Shown here one piece after another: positions 33,175 through 39,070 of a stretch of 64,000 nucleotides of DNA. The notes beneath the pieces were generated by a model. That model made no database searches. It was not told where the DNA came from and saw only the letters and a program-made list of their open reading frames with translations. This stretch comes from Thauera humireducens (GTDB lineage: Bacteria > Pseudomonadota > Gammaproteobacteria > Burkholderiales > Rhodocyclaceae): contig NZ_CP014646.1 in the NCBI RefSeq assembly GCF_001051995.2, positions 1,364,001 through 1,428,000 of the forward strand, in the 5' to 3' direction. How positions within the stretch are numbered: position 1 is the first letter of the stretch; each line of letters starts with the position of its first letter. The position numbers and the translations under genes are program-made.

Positions 33175-33802
33175 GTCTTCTCTCCTGGGGCTGTGCCCTT
33201 ACTGCATCAAGGATGTCGTGTTCCCGGTGGTGACAACCCGTTCCATCAAGGACTCGCCCAACGAATTCGATCTGTTCTGCGCCTGCCCAAGCTGCGAGCG
33301 GGCGTCCGTCGCGCACGTCGTCTTCGAAGACGCCAAGAAGCGCGGCTTCCAGCGCGACTGGCCCAAAGTCATTCGTCCCGAGCCGGGCATGAGCATCGAA
33401 ATCACCCCCAAGCCGCCCATCGCGCGCGCGCCAGAGCACCTGCCCTCGCAGGTTGAAGCGCTGTTCATCCAGGGGGCAGACGCACTGATTCGCGACCACG
33501 ACAACGGCGACGCCGCCGCAATGGTCTTTCGCAAGACACTCGAAGTTGCGCTCAAAACCCGCTGGCCGGACATGACCGGCACGCTCGCCCACCGCATCGA
33601 CCTGCTTGCCGCCCGCCACGAAATCACCAAAAGCTTGGCCGAGTGGGCGCACGCCATCCGGTTCGACGATAATACCGCCGTGCATGACACTGACCCGGTA
33701 ACGGTCGAATTCGCTCGCAACCTGCGCGACTTCACCGAACTTTTCCTGATGTACGTCTTCACGCTACCCGCCATGCTTGAGGAACGACGGCGCACGACAT
33801 AG
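33173..33802 (+). CDS. DUF4145-like protein with N-terminal zinc ribbon
   Basis: 209 residues. Cys pairs CPYC at 8-11 and CPSC at about 38-41 form a zinc ribbon. About 95-195 is a helical DUF4145-type domain: AADAMVFRKTLEVALK-like segment, DLLAARHEITKSLAEWAHAI, RFDDNTAVHDTDPVT and ARNLRDFTELFLMYVFTLPAML. DUF4145 occurs attached to restriction-modification and other defence proteins, and alone in prophages. It lies downstream of cI, between two terminators, so it may be a lysogenic, possibly anti-phage gene (inference). Confidence 0.75.
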   Translation: MSSLLGLCPYCIKDVVFPVVTTRSIKDSPNEFDLFCACPSCERASVAHVVFEDAKKRGFQRDWPKVIRPEPGMSIEITPKPPIARAPEHLPSQVEALFIQGADALIRDHDNGDAAAMVFRKTLEVALKTRWPDMTGTLAHRIDLLAARHEITKSLAEWAHAIRFDDNTAVHDTDPVTVEFARNLRDFTELFLMYVFTLPAMLEERRRTT

Positions 33803-33825
33803 CGTCGCCGCGCCTCCTGATTCAC

Positions 33826-33849
33826 AGCCCGCCCATCGCGGGCTTTTTT
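33826..33849 (+). terminator. Rho-independent terminator
   Basis: AGCCCGC/GCGGGCT stem (33826-33832, 33838-33844) with five T; closes the DUF4145-like gene just before the early promoter. Confidence 0.9.
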
Positions 33850-33891
33850 ACGCCTATCGATCGAGGTGCGGGTGGATTATTTCATAAAAAT

Positions 33892-33905
33892 ATCGCCTAT
33901 GCGAT
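33892..33905. promoter_or_regulatory. Distal repressor operator 4
   Basis: Exact ATCGCCTATGCGAT; its last base is the first base of the -35 box of the early promoter. Confidence 0.85.
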
Positions 33906-33933
33906 TGACTAATAGAATCGCCTATGCGATATT
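33905..33933 (+). promoter_or_regulatory. Early (PL-like) promoter
   Basis: TTGACT (33905-33910), exactly 17 nt, GATATT (33928-33933). Operators 4 and 5 overlap the -35 and the spacer/-10, so the repressor should silence it. It reads toward the recombination operon. Confidence 0.8.
33917..33930. promoter_or_regulatory. Distal repressor operator 5
   Basis: Exact ATCGCCTATGCGAT, centred 25 bp from operator 4, inside the early promoter. Confidence 0.85.
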
Positions 33934-34219
33934 TTGCCCATCGTAGCACATCACAGCGCTGCGATGCCTTAACAACCAGACCAATACCACCGCCCGCACA
34001 TGCTGCGAGAGTTGGCGGACATCGCGTGATCGAGACACGCGGCAATCCCGGCACCGCCAGGCCAAGACCTGCACGGACCGACTCGATAGGCGATCCCAGG
34101 CCGAAAAGCGGACCACGCGCAAGCGATCCGTGGGATAGGCAGCAGACCGACCGAACATCGACTGCACAGATGGGCTGGCTCCCAAAGCCGGCAACACTTG
34201 GCCGCTTCTCACGAGGCGG

Positions 34220-34323
34220 CACAAGAAAGAGGGCGCCCCGTGAAAAAAGCTGAACAGGGCACGCAAGCAGTACGAACGGGCGGACGTAGCGTGCCGCCGC
34301 TGTCAGGATCCCTCTTTCTTGTG
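34220..34323. repeat. 14-nt perfect inverted repeat, 76 nt apart
   Basis: CACAAGAAAGAGGG at 34220-34233 pairs with 34310-34323. The left arm contains the ribosome site of the GTG frame at 34240; the right arm is inside that frame. A nested GGCACGC/GCGTGCC pair lies between. Confidence 0.85.
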
Positions 34324-34437
34324 GGTGAATGCGTGATTGAGTTTGGCTACACGTCGCTGAAGTGCCGCGGCGGAAGATATCCGTGTGGCGAGGCGCCCAG
34401 CCAAAGGGTCGGATCGGACCTCGCCAAACGCCGGTAA
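34240..34437 (+). CDS. Possible small basic protein in N-like position, 65 aa
   Basis: 65 residues from GTG 34240 with AGAGGG 6 nt upstream. It begins KKAEQGTQAVRTGGRSVPPL and ends PSQRVGSDLAKRR; net positive. It is the first frame after the early promoter and is followed by a strong terminator, as N is in lambda. It shows no clear Arg-rich RNA-binding motif. Similar in-frame sequences recur in many proteobacterial phage leaders, so it may be a conserved leader and not a protein. Confidence 0.35.
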   Translation: MKKAEQGTQAVRTGGRSVPPLSGSLFLVGECVIEFGYTSLKCRGGRYPCGEAPSQRVGSDLAKRR

Positions 34438-34520
34438 AACCGTACCGGCCCCCCACACGATCGCCCACAGGCCCGCAAGGGATGTGCTTTGGAGCGAACG
34501 CCGGTAAAGCGTAATCCGGC
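34426..34520. repeat. Direct repeat of a hairpin unit (AACGCCGGTAAA)
   Basis: Units at 34426-34450 and 34496-34520, 70 nt apart. Each contains GCCGG near its start and CCGGC at its end, so each can form a small hairpin. Confidence 0.75.
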
Positions 34521-34531
34521 AAAATGCAGTA

Positions 34532-34547
34532 CCAGCCCTCTCGGGGG
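34532..34547 (-). repeat. Variant of the 15-nt motif in the leader
   Basis: CCAGCCCTCTCGGGGG differs from the left-arm motif only in the three central bases. It may be related or may be a simple hairpin. Confidence 0.4.
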
Positions 34548-34654
34548 CTTCCCTGGCTCGCTTCACCCCTTGTGGGCAGTCTGATCTACACCCGGCGCCC
34601 TCCTCCCGTCGGTTCAGCGAGGCGGGCCAGCAAAGCCCCTATCACCTCCCCTTT

Positions 34655-34683
34655 GGCCCGCCCTCGTGCGGGCCTTTTTTTTT
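34655..34683 (+). terminator. Strong terminator at the start of the early operon
   Basis: GGCCCGC/GCGGGCC stem (34655-34661, 34668-34674) and nine T. The ribosome site GGAG of the next gene follows within 3 nt of the T-run. Confidence 0.9.
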
Positions 34684-34695
34684 CCGGAGTACGAC

Positions 34696-35064
34696 ATGTG
34701 CCTTCAGGAAGCCTACGAGCGGCGCGCGCTCGCCACTCACTACGCCGAACTGGACGACTCGATCGCCGAGGACGAGGCGATCGACGCCATCGCCGACCAG
34801 ATCTGGGATCGCGAGGTCGGCACCCCGATCCGCGGCGCTGCGCTTGCCGAGGCGCTGACGGAGGTGCTTGCGACCTACGACCACGAAGACATGCAGCTGC
34901 TGATGTGCGCCGCCTTCGTCGGCGACGCGCACGTCGGAACGCTGCTAATGGACGAGGCACGCGGTTACCTCAATGCCAGGTGCCGCGAGAAGGCCCGCGA
35001 GCAGATCGAGCGCGACAAGCGCCTGGCTGAAGCTGAGGCCGTCGCCGATCGGATGGCTGCGTGA
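34696..35064 (+). CDS. First early-operon protein, 122 aa
   Basis: 122 residues from ATG 34696 (GGAG 8 nt upstream). Acidic helical N-terminus (AELDDSIAEDEAIDAIADQI) and a conserved-looking middle (GAALAEALTEVLATYDHEDMQLLMCAAFVGDAHVG in parts); the C-terminus is a charged coiled coil. No family recognised. Because a terminator precedes it, expression needs read-through or antitermination. Confidence 0.7.
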   Translation: MCLQEAYERRALATHYAELDDSIAEDEAIDAIADQIWDREVGTPIRGAALAEALTEVLATYDHEDMQLLMCAAFVGDAHVGTLLMDEARGYLNARCREKAREQIERDKRLAEAEAVADRMAA

Positions 35065-35372
35065 TGAGCGCCGCGCTACTTGCAGTGATGTGGCTCGCCG
35101 CCGGGCTGCTGGTGGCGCGATGTGTAGGAATCAACCGTTCCCAGGAAGAGAACATGAACCCCAACAAGAAACCCGCCCCGCGTTGGCCAGCCTGGCTTGG
35201 AGTTGCCCTGATTTTCGCCGGATATGGCGCGCTTGAGGCGCACGACGCGCACACCGAGATGCTGATCGCCAAGGCCGATGCGGAAGCAGCGATCGCAGTT
35301 GCGCAGGTAGCCCGTCAGTACGGGATCGAGTGCGGAGAGCCGCACGCTGTCATCGCCGAGGCGCAACCATGA
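35064..35372 (+). CDS. Small two-span membrane protein
   Basis: 102 residues from ATG 35064 (TGATG overlap). Two hydrophobic stretches: AALLAVMWLAAGLLVARCVG and WPAWLGVALIFAGYGALEA. A second start at 35154 with the strong site AGGAAGAG would give only the second span (72 residues), so two products are possible. The C-terminus is helical (IAKADAEAAIAVAQVARQYG). Unknown early protein. Overlaps the exonuclease start by ATGA. Confidence 0.6.
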   Translation: MSAALLAVMWLAAGLLVARCVGINRSQEENMNPNKKPAPRWPAWLGVALIFAGYGALEAHDAHTEMLIAKADAEAAIAVAQVARQYGIECGEPHAVIAEAQP

Positions 35373-36190
35373 ACGCCCCCGAGACGCTCCCGTCCCTCAC
35401 CGTCCGCGCATCGTCCTGGGCAGGGCTCTTCGACTGCGCCTACCGGTGGGAGGGCATCCACCTCTTGAAGCTCCGAAACGTGGTCGGGCTTCGGGCAGCG
35501 CTTGGCACGGCCATCCATGCGGGTACCGCGGTGTTCGACCAGTCGCGCCTTGATGGGTCGGGGCTGACCGCTGATGACGCGGCCGGCGCCATGGTGGACA
35601 CACTGCGCGACCCGGAGAACGAGTTCGACCCCGCTCGGGACGACATCACCATGTCCGAGGCCGAGCGCGTAGGCCTCGCTCTGGTCTCGAAGTACTGCAC
35701 CGAGGTTTCGCCGAACTACGACTTCATCGCCGTCGAGATGGAGACCAAGCCGCTCGATATCGACTGCGGCAGCGGCGTGATCGTGCGCCTGACCGGGACC
35801 ATGGACCGCGCCCGGATTCGGCGCCTTGGTGAGGGTGTCGGGATCGCTGACCTTAAGAGCGGATCCGCAGCTGTCCAGAAGGGCGCCGCGGTCACCAAGG
35901 GCCACGGTCCGCAGATCGGCACCTATGAACTCCTGTACGAGCACACGACGGGCCAACCCATCACCGACGACGCCGAGATCATCGGACTCAAGACCAAGGG
36001 CACGCCCGAGATCGCGACAGGAACGATCCGCAACGGCAAGCGCGTGATGGTCGGTACCGACGAACACCCGGGCCTCATCGAGTTCGCGGCCGAGATGTTC
36101 AAGACCGGCCGTTTCTACCCCAACGCCAAGTCGCTTCTGTGCTCGGACAAGTACTGCCCGCGCCATGCGACCTGCCCATTTCACGATTGA
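35369..36190 (+). CDS. 4Fe-4S PD-(D/E)XK exonuclease (Cas4/RecB-nuclease-like)
   Basis: 273 residues. Nuclease motifs: LGTAIHAGTAVFD near 49 (motif I His), VRLTGTMDRARI then GIADLKSG (motifs II/III, D and K about 148-172) and QIGTYELLYEH (QxxxY). Four Cys, C23 and C258/C263/C269, are spaced as in the iron-sulphur-containing Cas4/AddB group. This is the phage 5'-3' exonuclease that makes single strands for the RecT annealase encoded next. It is not a CRISPR gene here: no array is present. Confidence 0.88.
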   Translation: MNAPETLPSLTVRASSWAGLFDCAYRWEGIHLLKLRNVVGLRAALGTAIHAGTAVFDQSRLDGSGLTADDAAGAMVDTLRDPENEFDPARDDITMSEAERVGLALVSKYCTEVSPNYDFIAVEMETKPLDIDCGSGVIVRLTGTMDRARIRRLGEGVGIADLKSGSAAVQKGAAVTKGHGPQIGTYELLYEHTTGQPITDDAEIIGLKTKGTPEIATGTIRNGKRVMVGTDEHPGLIEFAAEMFKTGRFYPNAKSLLCSDKYCPRHATCPFHD

Positions 36191-36210
36191 CACACCAGGA
36201 GCCCACCACC

Positions 36211-37389
36211 ATGGCAACCGCCAACCTCGCCGAACTGAAGCAAGGCCAGCAGCAACGCAATCTCGCGGAGATGAAGCCGAAAGACCAGATCGCCTACCTG
36301 CTCAAGAGCCGGCAAGCAGAGATCCAGAAGATGCTGCCCAAGCACCTGAACGCCGAGCGCCTGCTGAAGGTCGCGCAGATCGCCGCCACGACGACACCTG
36401 CCCTGGCGAAGTGTGACGTCCCGAGCCTCATCGGTGCGATCGGTCAGTGCGCGCAGATGGGCCTCGAGCCGAACACCGTGCTCGGTCACGCCTACCTGGT
36501 GCCGTTCAACACCAAGCGCAAGGACGCCAACGGGAATGAGCGTTGGGTGAATTCGGTGCAAGTCATCATTGGCTACAAGGGGCTGATCGACCTCGCCCGC
36601 CGCAGTGGTCAGATCGTTAGCATCGCCGCGCACGAGGTCTGCGTGGCCGACCACTTCGACATGGTCTACGGGCTGGACGAGAAGCTCGAGCACAAGCCCG
36701 CGCTCGGCGAGCGAGGCGACATCATCGGCTTCTACGCCGTGGCCAAGCTCAAGGACGGCGGCCATTGCTTCGAGTTCATGAGCCTGCACCAGGTGCGCGA
36801 AATCATGGCGGCCACCCAGAGCAAGGGCAAGTACGGCCCTTGGAAGGATCACTTCGTGGAGATGGGCCGCAAGACGGTGATCCGCCGGCTCGCGAAGTAT
36901 CTGCCGCTCTCCATCGAGTTTCAGACCGCCGCCGCACTCGACGGCATGGCCGAGGCCGGTCGCGATCAGCAGCTCGACGCCTTCGACGGAGAGTTCTCGG
37001 TCGTCGCGGATGACGAGGCGCCGATCGGTAGTGACGGCTTCGATCCGCAGGACGACGAACTCCGCCAGGTCGAACAGAAACAGTCGAACACCATCCCGAT
37101 GCAGGCACGCGTCCGAGCGGCAGAACACGTCGACGCCGAGACGGGCGAGATCCGCGAGTCAGCCGTCACTCAGCAACAGGACGACGGCGCCCCAGGCTTC
37201 GCCGACGCTCACGCTGCGGTGCGCGCTGGCGACTTCGACATCGCGCGCGACATTGCCCGCAAGCTGCCCGACGCCCAGCGCCAGCAGATCGAGACGGCGA
37301 TCGCCAACCTGGAAGGCGGCCAGCAAGACGAATCGCCTGCACGTGGCCGCGGCCGCCAGCGCGGTCAGGGCGGGTTGGGCCTCGACTGA
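36211..37389 (+). CDS. recT: RecT single-strand annealing protein
   Basis: 392 residues from ATG 36211. Core (about 55-260): LNAERLLKVAQIAATTTPALAKCDVPSLIGAIGQCAQMGLEPN in parts, GHAYLVPFN, VQVIIGYKGLIDLARRSG, DIIGFYAVAKLKDGG and GPWKDHFVEMGRKTVIRRLAKYLP. This is the RecT/RedB-type annealase pattern. The C-terminal 130 residues are acidic and Gln-rich, with an RGRGRQRGQGG end. It anneals complementary strands made by the preceding exonuclease during phage recombination. Its length is above the usual 270-330 because of the tail. Confidence 0.92.
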   Translation: MATANLAELKQGQQQRNLAEMKPKDQIAYLLKSRQAEIQKMLPKHLNAERLLKVAQIAATTTPALAKCDVPSLIGAIGQCAQMGLEPNTVLGHAYLVPFNTKRKDANGNERWVNSVQVIIGYKGLIDLARRSGQIVSIAAHEVCVADHFDMVYGLDEKLEHKPALGERGDIIGFYAVAKLKDGGHCFEFMSLHQVREIMAATQSKGKYGPWKDHFVEMGRKTVIRRLAKYLPLSIEFQTAAALDGMAEAGRDQQLDAFDGEFSVVADDEAPIGSDGFDPQDDELRQVEQKQSNTIPMQARVRAAEHVDAETGEIRESAVTQQQDDGAPGFADAHAAVRAGDFDIARDIARKLPDAQRQQIETAIANLEGGQQDESPARGRGRQRGQGGLGLD

Positions 37390-37408
37390 CCGACCACAGG
37401 AGAACGAC

Positions 37409-37621
37409 ATGACCGCATCGCAGATCGTCGCTCGAGACGCCTACATCCGCACAACCCGCCACGATGGCAGATCGACCGTCACCCAGCATCGCGTTTGGGA
37501 CGCCGAACGATTCTTGGCTGCACAGCAACGAGAAGCCATGGAGCGCGCCCGCAAGGACAACACGCCCCCGGACATCGTGATCTCGGCCACTGCGGAAGAG
37601 TACCGGCGCGCACGCAACTGA
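37409..37621 (+). CDS. Small early phage protein, 70 aa
   Basis: 70 residues from ATG 37409 (AGGAGA upstream). Helical and charged: RVWDAERFLAAQQREAMERA. The C-terminus has ISATAEEYRRARN. Similar short proteins follow recT in other phages; function unknown. Its stop is immediately followed by the structured RNA region. Confidence 0.6.
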   Translation: MTASQIVARDAYIRTTRHDGRSTVTQHRVWDAERFLAAQQREAMERARKDNTPPDIVISATAEEYRRARN

Positions 37622-37626
37622 TCACC

Positions 37627-37727
37627 GGGGCTGCGGAGGGCGAGCATTCGCGAAGACGCGTTCGCAGGAGCGCCCGGTCGCCGAGCGCAGCCCCACCCAA
37701 CACAGCCCGCCTAGCGCGGGCTTTCTT
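37627..37727 (+). ncRNA. Candidate structured small RNA ending in an intrinsic terminator
   Basis: Three nested stems: GGGGCTGCG (37627-37635) with CGCAGCCCC (37686-37694); GGGCG (37638-37642) with CGCCC (37671-37675); GCGAA (37650-37654) with TTCGC (37661-37665). A terminator follows at 37704-37727 (AGCCCGC/GCGGGCT, then TTTCTT). No open frame explains it. No promoter was identified, so it may be processed from the operon mRNA. Confidence 0.55.
37704..37727 (+). terminator. Rho-independent terminator
   Basis: AGCCCGC/GCGGGCT with a 5-nt loop, then TTTCTT; 14 nt before the next ATG. Confidence 0.85.
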
Positions 37728-37740
37728 CATGGAGCAAGCC

Positions 37741-38121
37741 ATGCAAACCATCTACGAAGGCTCGCTTGACTCGGAGCTCTTTCGGCGAATCGCAAGCCAG
37801 ACGGCAGACATCGACCTGAGCAAGCGAGACGCAGCGACGCGGGCGCGGCTCGATGAGATCGCGTCAGGCATGAAGACCGACCGCAAGGCCGTTCGCCGCA
37901 TTGCGCGTATCGCAAAGCAGGTTCAGGCGTTCTCGCTGCGACTCGTCGGGAATGGGGCAGATGTTCCCGTTGCAACCGTCGTCACCGCCAAGGGATTCGA
38001 GAGCGCATGCAAGACGGCGCTGCGAACCTTCGGCGGGACATTCAAGAACCTCGAGCTCCCCGGTTATGCAATTCAAGAGCAGGGGGGGGGGGTAATCACA
38101 TGCCTCTCGACAAGCTCATGA
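37741..38121 (+). CDS. Phage protein with a G11 tract near its C-terminus
   Basis: 126 residues from ATG 37741 (GGAG 6 nt upstream). Residues 15-75 are helical and charged (FRRIASQTADIDLSKRDAAT, RARLDEIASGMKTDRKAVRR); about 88-110 read VATVVTAKGFESACKTALRT. The 11-G run at 38082 encodes GlyGlyGly; at G10 the frame would stop at once, at G12 it would extend into ...HMPLDKLMNRN. So the C-terminus may vary, or the tract may be a sequencing error. Confidence 0.6.
   Translation: MQTIYEGSLDSELFRRIASQTADIDLSKRDAATRARLDEIASGMKTDRKAVRRIARIAKQVQAFSLRLVGNGADVPVATVVTAKGFESACKTALRTFGGTFKNLELPGYAIQEQGGGVITCLSTSS
38082..38092 (+). repeat. Homopolymer of 11 G
   Basis: Eleven consecutive G inside the 3' end of the 126-residue gene. 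It is the longest mononucleotide run I noticed in the window and lies 43 nt before the rdgC-like start. Confidence 0.85.
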
Positions 38122-38134
38122 ATAGGAACTGACC

Positions 38135-39070
38135 ATGTACTTCAAGAACGCACAGATTTACCGCCTCTCGCCGGAGTGGCCGATCGCGCTCGAAGCCCTG
38201 CACGAGCAGCTTGCGAAGCGCGCCTTTACCCCCTGCGGCAGCCAGGACACGGAGCGCTGCGGCTGGATCGAGCCCTACGAGGGCGCCGGCCTTGTGCACG
38301 CCGTCGGCGACAACTGGATGGTGTGCATGCAGACCGAGACGAAGCTCCTGCCGGCCGCCGTCGTGCAGCAGGAGGCGGAGAGGCGGGCCGTGGAGATCGC
38401 CGAGCAGCAGGGCTACAAGCTCGGCCGCAAGCAGATGAAGGAGTTGCGCGAGCAGATCACGCAGGAACTGCTGCCGCGTGCCTTCACACGTTCCCGCAAG
38501 ACCTTCGCATGGATCAACGTCGCCGCCGGCTGGCTGGTGATCGACGCTGCCAGCCAAAGCAAGGCCGAGGATGTGCTGGAGCAGCTGCGCCACACGCTCG
38601 ACACCTTCCCGGTTTCGCTGCTGCGCACCGAGCGCTCGCCCATGTCGGCAATGGCCGGATGGCTGGCCGGTGAGGCGCCCGAGGGCTTCACGATCGACCA
38701 GGACTTCGCGCTGCAGTCGGTCAGCGAAGACAGGGCGCGCGCCACGTTCAAGGGCCACGACCCCGACGACGTGCACGTCACCGAGCACCTGGAGGCTGGG
38801 CGCCTGCCAATCAAGCTGGCGATGACCTACGACGACCGGATCAGCTTCACGCTGACTGAGTGTGGCGAGATCAAGCGCCTGGACTTCCTCGATGTGGTCC
38901 GCGATCAGGCCAGGGCCGACGATCACGACGACGCCATGGCGCTCTTCAGCGCTGAGTTTGCGCTGATGACGGGCGAGCTGCTGCGGTTGCTGGCGGCGAT
39001 CGTGGAGGCGATGGGCGGCGAGATTGTACGAGATCCCGATCTTGTGGATCAGGCGAAGGAGAAAACATGA
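38135..39070 (+). CDS. rdgC: RdgC-like recombination-associated protein
   Basis: 311 residues, near the usual RdgC length. N-terminus YFKNAQIYRLSPEWPIALEAL, LAKRAFTPCGSQDTERCGWI and HAVGDNWMVCMQTETKLLPAAVV match RdgC; QEAERRAVEIAEQQGYKLGR, KQMKELREQITQELLPRAFT and the C-terminal MTYDDRISFTLTECGEIKRL are further family blocks. RdgC forms a DNA-encircling ring and restrains RecA. A phage copy may channel recombination away from RecA toward RecT. ATGA overlap with the ATPase gene. Confidence 0.9.
   Translation: MYFKNAQIYRLSPEWPIALEALHEQLAKRAFTPCGSQDTERCGWIEPYEGAGLVHAVGDNWMVCMQTETKLLPAAVVQQEAERRAVEIAEQQGYKLGRKQMKELREQITQELLPRAFTRSRKTFAWINVAAGWLVIDAASQSKAEDVLEQLRHTLDTFPVSLLRTERSPMSAMAGWLAGEAPEGFTIDQDFALQSVSEDRARATFKGHDPDDVHVTEHLEAGRLPIKLAMTYDDRISFTLTECGEIKRLDFLDVVRDQARADDHDDAMALFSAEFALMTGELLRLLAAIVEAMGGEIVRDPDLVDQAKEKT

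Larger units (their letters stand above)
33934..34695 (+). other. Long structured leader between the early promoter and the first operon gene
   Basis: 762 nt with no strong gene other than a possible 65-codon frame. It contains a 14-nt inverted repeat (34220/34310), two copies of AACGCCGGTAAA with inverted arms 70 nt apart, a hairpin resembling the 15-nt motif (34532) and a strong terminator (34655). This suggests attenuation or antitermination control. Confidence 0.6.

Noticed and set aside
33924..34253. 109-codon plus-strand frame after the early promoter
   Set aside because: Its ATG lies inside the operator/-10 region, so it would not be in the mRNA; composition is Arg/Pro-rich.
33854..34522. 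222-codon minus-strand frame in the early leader
   Set aside because: Runs through operators, promoter and inverted repeats, with no ribosome site; not a protein gene.
35369..36190. Cas4-like nuclease as sign of a CRISPR system
   Set aside because: No repeat-spacer array or other cas gene is seen; context beside recT shows a phage recombination exonuclease.
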